From assembly GCA_947501475.1 (NCBI GenBank), contig CANMWA010000001.1, positions 682,001 to 746,000 of the forward strand: a stretch of 64,000 nucleotides of DNA. Direction: 5' to 3'. Positions within the stretch are counted from its first letter, which is position 1, and each line of letters begins with the position of its first letter. This document shows, piece by piece, positions 1 to 7,945 of the stretch. A program made the position numbers and the translations under genes. Below the pieces are notes generated by a model. That model ran no database searches and was not told the DNA's origin. It was given only the letters and a program-made list of their open reading frames with translations. Source of the stretch: an uncultured Aquimarina sp. GTDB taxonomy: Bacteria > Bacteroidota > Bacteroidia > Flavobacteriales > Flavobacteriaceae.

Positions 1-70
1 TTACATGATCCATATCATCAATAGCTGATTCTGGAACGGTAAATTGATATTCGAAGATTTCGGGTTGCAT
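1..70 (-). CDS. Acyl-CoA thioesterase N-terminus (partial)
   Basis: Reading the minus strand from the ATG at 70 gives 23 codons that leave the window. The segment ends in IDDMDHV, which resembles the catalytic-loop motif (D-x-x-x-HVNN) near the start of YbgC/FadM-type hot-dog thioesterases. Such enzymes hydrolyse acyl-CoA thioesters in the cytoplasm. It is on the same strand as mgtE and would be downstream of it. The family call rests on one short motif. Confidence 0.5.
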   Translation of the reverse strand, partial: MQPEIFEYQFTVPESAIDDMDHV

Positions 71-172
71 GCGTGATTTAAAAGTTTATGTTTAAAAGTA
101 CAATAATTTTGATCTCAGGCAGTGATTGTAACGGCAGCTTTTACAAACTTTGATCAATAACTACAGTGAAAA

Positions 173-197
173 GCCTGCCCTTTGTCGGCAGACAGGC
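173..197. repeat. Short imperfect inverted repeat
   Basis: An imperfect palindrome (GCCTGCC ... GGCAGACAGGC) lies between the thioesterase start and the mgtE stop. It may be a REP fragment or act as the mgtE terminator; there is no clear T-run. Confidence 0.3.
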
Positions 198-225
198 ACG
201 GTGCATAATATGGGTTGCAGCCTAC

Positions 226-1575
226 CTAAAACCCTAAAATAAGCTTTGCAAGATAAAAGAATAGAAATATCCCGAAGATATCATTACTAGTGGTAATAAA
301 TGGTCCGGTTGCGATGGCGGGATCTATGCCTCTTTTATTTAAAATAATAGGAACAAAGGTTCCTACCAGAGCAGCTACAATGATAACGCATAGCATGGAT
401 ATGGCAATAGTAAAACTAAATAGTAAATCCATACCATCTATAAAACCAAAAATAATCACCAAAATACCCAAGGTTACTCCACTAATTAAGCTTAAACTTA
501 TTTCTTTAAGTAATCGACTAAAAAGACTTCCTTTTACTACATCATTTGCCAAACCTTGTACAATAATCGCCGAGGATTGTACTCCTACATTTCCTGCCAT
601 GGCAGCAATTAAAGGTGTAAAAAAGAATAGTTCTCTATATTTAGAAAGAGCTTCTTCAAAACCTTCCATAATAAAAACACTTCCTAGTCCTCCAAACAGA
701 CCAAGAATAAGCCATGGTAAACGGGCACGGGTTAACTCCCAAACACTGTCATCGGCCTCTACATCTTGTGAGATACCAGCAGCCAATTGATAATCTTTTT
801 CGGCCTCGTCTTTAATAAAATCTACCATATCATCAATGGTAACACGCCCAACCAATACGCCTTCATGATCCACCACAGGGATGGCTTCAAGGTCATATTT
901 TTGCATAATACGCGCTACTTCTTCGCCTTCGGTATCGACATTTACATAGTCTACTTTTGATATATATATATCACTTATAAAGGCTTTGGTAGAAGCGGTG
1001 AGCAAATCTTTTAAAGATAATCGTCCTTTTAACTTGTTATCTTTATCAACAACATAGATAGAATGTACTCGCGTAACATTTTTTGCTTGTCGCCGCATCT
1101 CACGAACACAACCAGCTACGGTCCAGGTTTCTTTTACTTGCACCAATTCTTTAGCCATCAAACCACCAGCAGTATCTTCTTCATACGAAAGAAGTTCCTT
1201 AATATCTTCGGCATGTTTTTCATCCTCAATTTTTGCAATTACTTCTTCTACAATCTCATCTGGAAGTTCTGCAATGACATCGGCAGCATCATCGGTGTCC
1301 ATTTCTTCTAACTCTTCGGCAATCTCTTTTACAGAAAGATTTTCGAGAATGCGTTCACGAAAATCCTCTTCTAACTCCATTAGCGCTTCAGAGGTTTTTT
1401 CGCTATCTAATAATTTGATGAGGTAAGTAGCTTTTGTAAGGCTGAGTTCACTAATTATTTCTGCAACATCAGCAAAGTGAATTTCGTTAAGCATGTCGCG
1501 CAATTGCTTATCGCTATTACTATCGATAAGATGCTTAACTTGTTTTATAAGCTCATTAGAAACCTGAAATTGCAT
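226..1575 (-). CDS. mgtE: Magnesium transporter MgtE
   Basis: A 449-residue, full-length MgtE Mg2+ channel. Residues 20-130 form the acidic, helical MgtE_N domain. Residues 135-200 and 201-260 are a tandem CBS pair that senses cytoplasmic Mg2+ in the family. Residues 285-449 hold about five membrane helices, with the pore motif AAMAGNVGVQSS around 324-335. The gene follows rsmA on the same strand after 164 bp, a common Flavobacteriaceae arrangement. Nothing looks damaged. The role in Mg2+ uptake is family knowledge; the domains and pore motif are visible. Confidence 0.95.
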   Translation of the reverse strand: MQFQVSNELIKQVKHLIDSNSDKQLRDMLNEIHFADVAEIISELSLTKATYLIKLLDSEKTSEALMELEEDFRERILENLSVKEIAEELEEMDTDDAADVIAELPDEIVEEVIAKIEDEKHAEDIKELLSYEEDTAGGLMAKELVQVKETWTVAGCVREMRRQAKNVTRVHSIYVVDKDNKLKGRLSLKDLLTASTKAFISDIYISKVDYVNVDTEGEEVARIMQKYDLEAIPVVDHEGVLVGRVTIDDMVDFIKDEAEKDYQLAAGISQDVEADDSVWELTRARLPWLILGLFGGLGSVFIMEGFEEALSKYRELFFFTPLIAAMAGNVGVQSSAIIVQGLANDVVKGSLFSRLLKEISLSLISGVTLGILVIIFGFIDGMDLLFSFTIAISMLCVIIVAALVGTFVPIILNKRGIDPAIATGPFITTSNDIFGIFLFFYLAKLILGF

Positions 1576-1646
1576 ATGGTGATTATTTAGTGAACCCTTT
1601 GCGAACGCTCACAAAGATAACCAAAGAATTTAATTAGTGAGACTAT

Positions 1647-1714
1647 GATTTTAAAACCCTAAAAATGGAATTTTAAAATCACTTAGTTCGAATTATCCCT
1701 TTGAAGAAAGGGAT
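1647..1714 (-). terminator. Two hairpins between rsmA and mgtE
   Basis: A 10-bp inverted repeat (GATTTTAAAA at 1647-1656 with TTTTAAAATC at 1671-1680) and a second perfect one (ATCCCTTT-GAAG-AAAGGGAT, 1695-1714) lie downstream of the rsmA stop. They could end or attenuate the rsmA transcript. Neither has a strong T-run outside the stem, so the call is tentative. Confidence 0.35.
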
Positions 1715-1739
1715 CTACTTTATCAAGGTGTTAAAGATC

Positions 1740-2603
1740 CTACTGTTGCATTTTTTCTATAATTGAGGTCAATTCTAAAAATCGATCTACAGATAATTGC
1801 TCTGGGCGTTGAGCCATGATTTCTGAGGCTTTGATCTCTTCTGAAAGCTGAAAAACTTTAAGGCTGTTTCTTAAGGTTTTACGACGTTGTCCAAATGCAG
1901 TTTTTACGACTCTAAAAAATAGTTTCTCATCACAGGGAAGTGAATATTCTTTTTTTCGGATCAATCGTAAAACACCGCTATCTACTTTTGGTGGAGGATT
2001 AAAAACATCGGGTGGAACGGTAAATAAATATTCTACCTCATAGAATGCTTGTGTGAGTACCGATAGAATACCATACACCTTGCTTCCTTCTTTTTCACAG
2101 ATGCGTTGTGCTACTTCTTTCTGAAACATCCCCGTAAATTCGGGAATACGATCTCGGTTTTCTAATGTTTTGAAAACAATCTGTGTTGATATGTTATATG
2201 GGAAATTACCCGTGATAGCAAATTGTTGATCAGCGAACAAAGTATGTAAATCAAATTTTAAAAAATCTGCCTCCAGTACCTGAAAAGAATTGGTAGATCG
2301 AATAGTTTCATGATGTTCTAACTGAAAATTAGTGTTGAGATACTCAATAGACTCGCTGTCTAGATCCATGGCAACCACATGCAGATCTTTTTGTAAAATA
2401 TATTTGGTAAGCACCCCCATGCCTGGACCAATTTCGATTACATTTTTGTATCCGTTACTTGTAAGGGTGTCTCCTATTTTTTTGGCAACATTTTCATCTT
2501 TTAAAAAATGCTGTCCTAAATGTTTTTTTGCTCTAACTGCTGTTTTCTCAAAGGAATTGTTATGGTGAGCAGAGTGTTTTTTATTTTTTTTAGATTTAGC
2601 CAT
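1740..2603 (-). CDS. rsmA: 16S rRNA (A1518/A1519-N6)-dimethyltransferase RsmA/KsgA
   Basis: A 287-residue enzyme that dimethylates two adjacent adenines near the 3' end of 16S rRNA during 30S assembly. Visible features are the family signature HLGQHFL (28-34), the SAM-binding motif IEIGPGMG (56-63) and the catalytic NFPYN motif (133-137). The N-terminus carries a Lys/His-rich extension of about 20 residues before the conserved core, which I have seen in Bacteroidota homologues. The start codon lies inside the end of the upstream DUF4286 gene (8-bp overlap), which indicates translational coupling and supports this start. Confidence 0.95.
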   Translation of the reverse strand: MAKSKKNKKHSAHHNNSFEKTAVRAKKHLGQHFLKDENVAKKIGDTLTSNGYKNVIEIGPGMGVLTKYILQKDLHVVAMDLDSESIEYLNTNFQLEHHETIRSTNSFQVLEADFLKFDLHTLFADQQFAITGNFPYNISTQIVFKTLENRDRIPEFTGMFQKEVAQRICEKEGSKVYGILSVLTQAFYEVEYLFTVPPDVFNPPPKVDSGVLRLIRKKEYSLPCDEKLFFRVVKTAFGQRRKTLRNSLKVFQLSEEIKASEIMAQRPEQLSVDRFLELTSIIEKMQQ

Positions 2604-2910
2604 TCTGTTCGCTCACAATTTCTAATTCGGTTCTAAAAGCTACAAATTTTCCGGCAAAACGGTTGGCTTCTTTTCTCAGGCGATCGGCATCTTCGGTATA
2701 ATATTTTTGTAATGTTCCTTTACTAGTTGTAGTGTATTGTACAGAGTAGGTAACCCCTCCCATTTCTTCTTCGACCAATACTTTTGTCATTAATGCTTTA
2801 CTAAATTTTCCTGTAGCTAACATATCTGGGATATGTTCGTTTTTCATCCAATCTAACCATTTCTCATGGATAGTCTCTTCAATATTTATAGTAACGTTGT
2901 ATATGTACAT
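2596..2910 (-). CDS. DUF4286 family protein
   Basis: A 104-residue small cytoplasmic protein of the DUF4286 family, recognised from the opening [12 protein letters not shown] and the conserved WLDWM segment. Family function is unknown; the fold resembles small alpha/beta-barrel dimeric proteins. It lies 63 bp downstream of the TPR gene and overlaps rsmA by 8 bp, so it is probably cotranscribed with rsmA. This pairing with rsmA is typical of Flavobacteriaceae. Confidence 0.85.
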   Translation of the reverse strand: MYIYNVTINIEETIHEKWLDWMKNEHIPDMLATGKFSKALMTKVLVEEEMGGVTYSVQYTTTSKGTLQKYYTEDADRLRKEANRFAGKFVAFRTELEIVSEQNG

Positions 2911-2973
2911 TATAGTAGAAATTAAGATGACAAAGGTAGTAAACTAACTACTACTCGCTAACTACTATATGGC

Positions 2974-4761
2974 TTAATTTATCGCATCCCCCCGTAGGGT
3001 TCTATATTTTTTTCTGGCAGCTACAAAATAAATACTATCGGCATGGTTGAAAATGATTTTTTCAAATAGTTCTTTTGCTTTTTCTGGAGCTCCAAGTTCA
3101 TTAATATATAGCTCTGCCAGCCAATAATAAGCATCGTCGACCAAAATATCATCACCATAAAACTCAATGATTTTAAGGTAGTTTACTTTGGCTTTTTCGA
3201 ATTGCTTTTGTTGTTCGAATAATTTTGCCTGACGTAAAAATGTTTCATCTTCGATCTTCTCTCCTTTATGATCATTCAGGATTTTTTGATACATGGCGAT
3301 AGCTTCTTCATTTTTATTCTGAAAAGCTAACAAATCTCCTTTAGCAAAAATCTTTAAGGCTGTTTGTGTAGAATCTTCTTGAGAGTTATCACTAATAATA
3401 AGGCTTAACTCCATAGCATCATTGGCAATTAATTGCGAAGTTGAAGATTTTAAAACATCTAATTGCGTTTGTGCCCATTTAAAATCACCTTTATAATAAC
3501 TTGTTTTTGCAACTTTGAATCTGGCATCTTGTGCTAAATAGTTATTTTTTAAAACATTTTGAACCTGTGTATAATAGATGAGTGCCTGGTTAAATTTTTG
3601 ATCCAATACCAGGATGTCTGCAATTTTCATTTTTATCCGCGAGGATTGAAACCTTGATAAACGTTCTCGATCAATAAGATCTTTTAAAAATGTAATGGCT
3701 TCTTGTTTTTTATCTTGATTAAAGGCAAGAAAATGTGCATAATCGACTTGCAAGCTTATGGTTTCACGTGATTTTCCATACTCTTGAAACACGGTATTAT
3801 ATTGCTCTACAATAGTTTTATAATCTTTTTTACTCGCATGATCTACTTTTGCTTTTAGAATAATCTTATGAGCAGTAAGTTTCATATCTCTAGAGGCTGG
3901 AGTTTCTAGAATATAATTAAGAATTTCGGATGCGGCCTTAATATCTTTTCCTGCTATGGCTATCCTGGCCAAATCGATAATCCCTTGTGGACCTTCATCA
4001 TTACGCTTGTATATTGCTTTTTCGTGTACAAATGCTTTTTTATATTCTTTTTGCTGTATAAAAAGCCAGCTTAACATCTCGCTATATAATATTTTTGGAT
4101 CTTGTTGTAATTTTTTTATTAAAAGCTTTTTGAAAATTATATTAGCTTCATTTGTAGCGTCTTCGGTAATGTAATCACTAAAATTTCTTTGTACGATGTT
4201 TATATAATTAGGCTGTAGTTTTAATAGTGATAAGTAACTATTAAACATTTTTTCAAGCTTTCCTTGTTCGCCATATATTTTTGATAATTGTACATTAAAA
4301 TTGGCTCTAGGGTTATCCACCATACCTTTTTCATAAATTATAGCCGCTTCATCTAGAAGGCTATATTTCTCGAAAGTTTGTGCTAGAGAATAGGCATTAT
4401 TAGTGGTACTATTAGTATAGGTTTCTATTGCCTTATTGTAATAGGATTGAGCTAGCTCTGGCTGTTCTTGTAAATGATAATGATGCCCTAATTCTACCAA
4501 AATTTGTGCATTATTAGGAACTCTTTCTATTCGTTTTTTTAAAATACTTTCGGCTTTATCAAATTGCTCTAGTTGTTGGTGCGATTCTACAAGTCCTAAT
4601 AAATAACTAATTCTTCCAGGGTTTTTTGTGTAGAGTTTTTGATATATAGAGAGTGCTTTCTCGTATTGTCCTTGCTGGATATAGTTTTTGGCTAACTGTT
4701 CCGACTGCGCAGACGTCGAAATAGTGATAAGCAGAACCATAAGTAAATAGAAAAAGCGCAT
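2974..4761 (-). CDS. Secreted tetratricopeptide-repeat protein
   Basis: A 595-residue protein with an N-terminal signal peptide (MRFFYLLMVLLITISTSAQS) followed by TPR helices along the whole length, clearest at 20-150 and 470-595 (for example YEKALSIYQKLYTKNPG and EAIAMYQKIL). No catalytic domain is visible. It is likely a periplasmic or outer-membrane-facing scaffold. Homologues sit beside serS and rsmA in related genomes. Function beyond protein binding cannot be assigned. Confidence 0.85.
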   Translation of the reverse strand: MRFFYLLMVLLITISTSAQSEQLAKNYIQQGQYEKALSIYQKLYTKNPGRISYLLGLVESHQQLEQFDKAESILKKRIERVPNNAQILVELGHHYHLQEQPELAQSYYNKAIETYTNSTTNNAYSLAQTFEKYSLLDEAAIIYEKGMVDNPRANFNVQLSKIYGEQGKLEKMFNSYLSLLKLQPNYINIVQRNFSDYITEDATNEANIIFKKLLIKKLQQDPKILYSEMLSWLFIQQKEYKKAFVHEKAIYKRNDEGPQGIIDLARIAIAGKDIKAASEILNYILETPASRDMKLTAHKIILKAKVDHASKKDYKTIVEQYNTVFQEYGKSRETISLQVDYAHFLAFNQDKKQEAITFLKDLIDRERLSRFQSSRIKMKIADILVLDQKFNQALIYYTQVQNVLKNNYLAQDARFKVAKTSYYKGDFKWAQTQLDVLKSSTSQLIANDAMELSLIISDNSQEDSTQTALKIFAKGDLLAFQNKNEEAIAMYQKILNDHKGEKIEDETFLRQAKLFEQQKQFEKAKVNYLKIIEFYGDDILVDDAYYWLAELYINELGAPEKAKELFEKIIFNHADSIYFVAARKKYRTLRGDAIN

Positions 4762-4867
4762 TTTACAAGTTTTTATGTAAATATAGTTTTAAAGTAACAA
4801 AGTAGCAAGGGCTTTAAGTGGCTAAGCAATAGTTTGTTTATATGAAAAGTAAATAAATTTCTAAAAG

Positions 4868-4979
4868 CATCCCTCTAAATCTCCCTTCAAAGGGAGACTT
4901 TCTTTAATTCAGTTTTTTAAATTTTATTTTTAACTCAAAACTAGCTCCCTTCCTTTGAAGGAAGGGTTGGGGATGGATG
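4868..4979. repeat. 112-bp REP-like repeat, copy 1
   Basis: Starts CATCCCTCTAAATC and ends GGGGATGGATG. The two ends form an imperfect inverted repeat, and each end carries its own small palindrome (CCCTTCAAAGGG; CTTCCTTTGAAGGAAG). About three bases differ from the copy at 5391-5502. The two copies are in direct orientation and bracket the DUF559 gene. A shortened copy lies at 46681-46754. Confidence 0.9.
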
Positions 4980-4992
4980 TTTTTAATGTTGT

Positions 4993-5364
4993 TTATAGTT
5001 CAACCATTAGTTTTATTTCATCAGACAATCTTTTTAACACATCTTCAATATTACTTATAATTTCGTCATTATTAAATCTAATAAATTTGACGCCTAACTT
5101 TTCTATTCTTTCTTGACGGTGACTATCTTCTAAAAACATATTGTTATGTGAACTTCCATCAATTTCTATAGCTAGTCCAATTTCTTTACTATAAAAATCG
5201 ACAACATAATCCAAAATTGGAAATTGTCGGAAAAATTGTGTTTTCAATTGTTTTTTCTTAATTCTTTCCCAGAGTAAGTTTTCACATTGGGTCATATTTT
5301 TCCTAAGAGTTCTGGATAAATCCCTTGCACTTTGTGTATATGGTAAAATATTTTGTAAAGGCAT
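4993..5364 (-). CDS. DUF559 (Vsr-like) endonuclease-domain protein
   Basis: A 123-residue protein of the DUF559 family, with a PD-(D/E)XK fold related to the very-short-patch repair nuclease Vsr. Visible candidate active-site residues are E28 (CENLLW), D56 (YVVDFY) and E67/D69 (AIEIDG). Cellular role is not established for this family. The gene is exactly framed by two near-identical 112-bp repeats, which separates it from serS upstream and the TPR gene downstream. The whole unit looks inserted into otherwise conserved housekeeping synteny. Confidence 0.85.
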   Translation of the reverse strand: MPLQNILPYTQSARDLSRTLRKNMTQCENLLWERIKKKQLKTQFFRQFPILDYVVDFYSKEIGLAIEIDGSSHNNMFLEDSHRQERIEKLGVKFIRFNNDEIISNIEDVLKRLSDEIKLMVEL

Positions 5365-5390
5365 TCTTTGTCTTTAAATGACTTTTATTA

Positions 5391-5502
5391 CATCCCTCTA
5401 AATCTCTCTTCAAAGGGAGACTTTCTTTAATTCAGTTTTTTAAATTTTATTTTTAACTCAAAACTTACTCCCTTCCTTTGAAGGAAGGGTTGGGGATGGA
5501 TG
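5391..5502. repeat. 112-bp REP-like repeat, copy 2
   Basis: Same length, same orientation and nearly the same sequence as 4868-4979. It lies 27 bp upstream of the DUF559 start and 11 bp beyond the serS stop, so its hairpin may also serve as the serS transcription terminator. Confidence 0.9.
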
Positions 5503-5513
5503 TTTTTTAACAA

Positions 5514-6785
5514 CTAATCTATCCACTCAAATCCACAGTAAGGGACTAACACTTCTGGGATTTTAATGCCTTTTGGTGTTTGGTAATTTTCAAGAATACC
5601 CGCTAATACTCTTGGCAATGCTAAAGAACTTCCGTTTAAAGTATGTGCCAATTGGTTTTTACCGTTGGCATCTTTGTAACGCAATTTTAATCGATTAGCT
5701 TGATAGGATTCAAAATTAGAGACAGAACTAATCTCTAGCCAACGATCTTGTGCGGTAGAAAATACCTCAAAATCAAAAGTAAGCGCAGCCGTAAATCCAA
5801 TATCGCCACCACATAGGCGTAAAATGCGATAGGGTAGTTTTAGTTCTCTTAAAATCTCTTTTATATGTTCTACCATACCATCAAGTGCTTGGTATGAATT
5901 TTCGGATTTTTCGATACGCACAATCTCTACTTTGTCAAATTGATGTAAGCGATTTAATCCACGTACATGTGCACCATATGATCCTGCTTCTCTTCTAAAA
6001 CAAGGCGTATAGCCTGTGCAGCAAATCGGTAATTCACTCTCCATTAATAACTCATCTCTAAACATATTGGTCACAGGAACCTCGGCAGTAGGGATAAGAT
6101 ATAGATCATCTCCTGTTACGTGATACATCTGGCCTTCTTTATCAGGTAATTGCCCTGTGCCATATCCAGAAGCTTCGTTTACCAGATGTGGTACTTGAAA
6201 CTCTTTGTATCCAGCAGCGGTATTTTTATCTAAGAAATAACTGATCAATGCACGCTGTAATCTTGCTCCTTTGCCTTTGAATACAGGAAAACCTGCACCA
6301 GTTATTTTTACTCCTAATTCAAAGTCAATGATATCATATTTCTTTGCTAGTTCCCAATGTGGTAATGAACCTTCTTCTAATTTTGGAATCTCACCTTCTT
6401 TATATATCTCCTCATTATCTTCATCACTTTGACCGTTTGGTACAGAATCATCAGGAATATTTGGGATTGTATATAAAATCTCGGTCAATTCATTTTGAAG
6501 ATCAGAAAGTTTTGTAGATAATTCTTTTGAACTTTCTTTAAGCACTGCAGTTTTCTCTTTTAATAAATTTGCTTTTTGTTGCTCGCCATTTTTGAACAAC
6601 ATCCCTATTTCTTTAGAGAATTTATTAGAATCTGCTAGTATATTGTCTAATTTGGTTTGTGTAGCACGTCTGTCCTCATCTAGTGCAATTACTTTATCTA
6701 AAACCGAAGCGGCATCAAAATTACGTTTGGCTAATGCTTTTACGTATGCTTCTTTGTTTGCAATGATTTTTTGTACTACTAACAT
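5514..6785 (-). CDS. serS: Seryl-tRNA synthetase
   Basis: A 423-residue class II aminoacyl-tRNA synthetase that charges tRNA-Ser (and tRNA-Sec where present). Residues 1-110 form the long helical arm that binds the tRNA variable arm. The catalytic core shows the TAEVPVTN segment, motif 2 (FRREAGSYG) and motif 3 (NGSSLALPRVLAGILENYQ) near the C-terminus. Length is normal. It is transcribed towards the DUF559 insertion. Confidence 0.97.
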   Translation of the reverse strand: MLVVQKIIANKEAYVKALAKRNFDAASVLDKVIALDEDRRATQTKLDNILADSNKFSKEIGMLFKNGEQQKANLLKEKTAVLKESSKELSTKLSDLQNELTEILYTIPNIPDDSVPNGQSDEDNEEIYKEGEIPKLEEGSLPHWELAKKYDIIDFELGVKITGAGFPVFKGKGARLQRALISYFLDKNTAAGYKEFQVPHLVNEASGYGTGQLPDKEGQMYHVTGDDLYLIPTAEVPVTNMFRDELLMESELPICCTGYTPCFRREAGSYGAHVRGLNRLHQFDKVEIVRIEKSENSYQALDGMVEHIKEILRELKLPYRILRLCGGDIGFTAALTFDFEVFSTAQDRWLEISSVSNFESYQANRLKLRYKDANGKNQLAHTLNGSSLALPRVLAGILENYQTPKGIKIPEVLVPYCGFEWID

Positions 6786-6941
6786 GATATTGTTTTTTTA
6801 AGCTGTGAGATAATGAGGGAGCAAATTTAAAGAAAAGCTTGGGTTTTGAAAGTGTAATTCGTAGAGATAATTATAGAAATTTTAATCAACAGAAAAAAAT
6901 GACTCCAAACTTCAATTTTTAAGACTACTCAAGAAACAAAT

Positions 6942-7077
6942 AGGTTCTGGATCTTTAACTCTATTAAGATCCAGAACTCTCATTATTGATTTTGTTCTTA
7001 TACTTGGTAAATAGACATAGGCCTTGAATGTCAATAAATGCTCAGGGTATAAAATAATCTCTTAAAAACTTAATATT
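6942..7077 (+). promoter_or_regulatory. Conserved hairpin leader of peptide gene 1
   Basis: This 136-bp leader is repeated, with divergence, at 7493-7632 in front of the second peptide gene. It contains a perfect 11-bp stem (TTCTGGATCTT at 6945-6955 with AAGATCCAGAA at 6966-6976) and, further down, a small GACAT...ATGTC hairpin with CCTTGA in the loop. No T-run follows the first stem, so an operator or structured 5'UTR is more likely than a terminator. Confidence 0.6.
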
Positions 7078-7248
7078 ATGAAAAAACAAAAATTAACAGG
7101 TTTAAACCTAAAGAAGATCATGATTTCTAAATTACAATCTAAAGAAATTATGGGCGGAGGCGGAGGTACTCGCAATACGAGATGCCGTTCTTGGGTTGGA
7201 AATTGTGGGCAAGCACCTAGCCAAAGACCTACGTGCCAAGATCAGTAG
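7078..7248 (+). CDS. Double-glycine leader peptide (RiPP/bacteriocin-type precursor) 1
   Basis: A 56-residue peptide. The leader (LTGLNLKKIMISKLQSKEIM) resembles the LNL-KK-I-I-KL leaders of Bacteroidota class I lanthipeptide-like and other GG-type precursors. It ends in a run of five glycines (26-30), a likely cleavage site for a C39 peptidase/ABC exporter. The predicted core contains Cys at 36, 43 and 53 plus Ser/Thr. No modification enzyme or exporter lies within the window, so the gene is an orphan precursor. The leader similarity and GG site are visible; modification is inference. Confidence 0.7.
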   Translation: MKKQKLTGLNLKKIMISKLQSKEIMGGGGGTRNTRCRSWVGNCGQAPSQRPTCQDQ

Positions 7249-7256
7249 ACTTTTTT

Positions 7257-7285
7257 AAGGCCGCTTAAAAAAGCGGCCTTTTTTA
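7257..7285 (+). terminator. Rho-independent terminator after peptide gene 1
   Basis: A perfect 10-bp stem (AAGGCCGCTT / AAGCGGCCTT) with an AAAA loop and a following T-run, 8 bp after the stop codon. Confidence 0.9.
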
Positions 7286-7492
7286 GAGCAAATTAAAATT
7301 AGTTTATCCGTTGCCCCCGCTGTTCCATAATATGTTAGCTACCGCAAGTTTGCAACTTGTGGCGTCAAAGATTGGCGGGTATGAGTAAGAAATAAAGACA
7401 AGAACCAGTTACATTTTGTGGTAGCTGGTTTTTTCATGCGTATGTATTACATGATTTGACATCACGTATCAATGCATTAAATGTAGTTGAAA
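7286..7492. other. Gene-free stretch with REP-like palindromes
   Basis: No ORF is supported. Around 7335-7360 the sequence CCGCAAGTTTGCAACTTGTGG forms a palindrome related to elements after the two DUF4157 genes (52.7 and 54.3 kb). At 7403-7430 an AACCAGTTAC/GTAGCTGGTT stem followed by TTTT looks like a second terminator. Confidence 0.5.
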
Positions 7493-7632
7493 TAGGTTCT
7501 GGATCTTTAACTCTATTAAGATCCAGAATTTTGGTTGCTAACTTTATCCATATACTTATACTTTACTAACAGACATAAACCTTGAATGTCTATAAAATGT
7601 TCAGGGAATACAAATCATTAATATAGTATACA
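7493..7632 (+). promoter_or_regulatory. Conserved hairpin leader of peptide gene 2
   Basis: Second copy of the leader at 6942-7077. The 32-bp hairpin (7497-7528) is identical to that at 6945-6976. The downstream part is diverged, but the GACAT...CCTTGA...ATGTC element is retained. Confidence 0.6.
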
Positions 7633-7794
7633 ATGAAAAAATTAAAAAATTTAGCCGGGGTTACAGTAATTCGCAAAAGTGATCAACAATCAATTAATGG
7701 AGGTGTTTATGACCTGCCGAATTGTGGTCATTACATTGGGTGCGTAATTGAAGTAAACCCAATAACTGGTCTTTGTTTTTGTGCAGAGGATTAA
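7633..7794 (+). CDS. Double-glycine leader peptide (RiPP/bacteriocin-type precursor) 2
   Basis: A 53-residue peptide with a short leader ending in NGG (22-24) and a Cys-rich predicted core with Cys at 31, 37, 48 and 50. The leader is diverged from that of the first peptide (LAGVTVIRKSDQQSING), but the two genes share their upstream hairpin leader. This suggests an old duplication with replacement of the coding part, or recruitment to the same regulation. No processing genes are nearby. Confidence 0.65.
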   Translation: MKKLKNLAGVTVIRKSDQQSINGGVYDLPNCGHYIGCVIEVNPITGLCFCAED

Positions 7795-7810
7795 TTAAAT
7801 ATAACTCGCA

Positions 7811-7898
7811 ATCCTATAGGGTTGGGGTATCTACTTTTATAAACGTTATTATTTGCAAAGCAAATGATAAAAAAGTATTCATAAATTATCTATAGGAT
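7811..7898. repeat. Small nested foldback element
   Basis: The ends ATCCTATAG and CTATAGGAT are perfect inverted repeats. Inside them, TACTTTTATAAACGTTATTATTTG pairs imperfectly with CAAATGATAAAAAAGTA around a short loop. It is MITE-like in shape, or it could be the terminator of the second peptide gene. Confidence 0.5.
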
Positions 7899-7945
7899 AG
7901 CTACATTGATCACTTCATTAAAATTATGAAGATCTACTAGCTTAT

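Noticed and set aside
290..790. 166-codon frame opposite mgtE
   Set aside because: Shadow of a well-supported gene with pore and CBS motifs in the minus frame.
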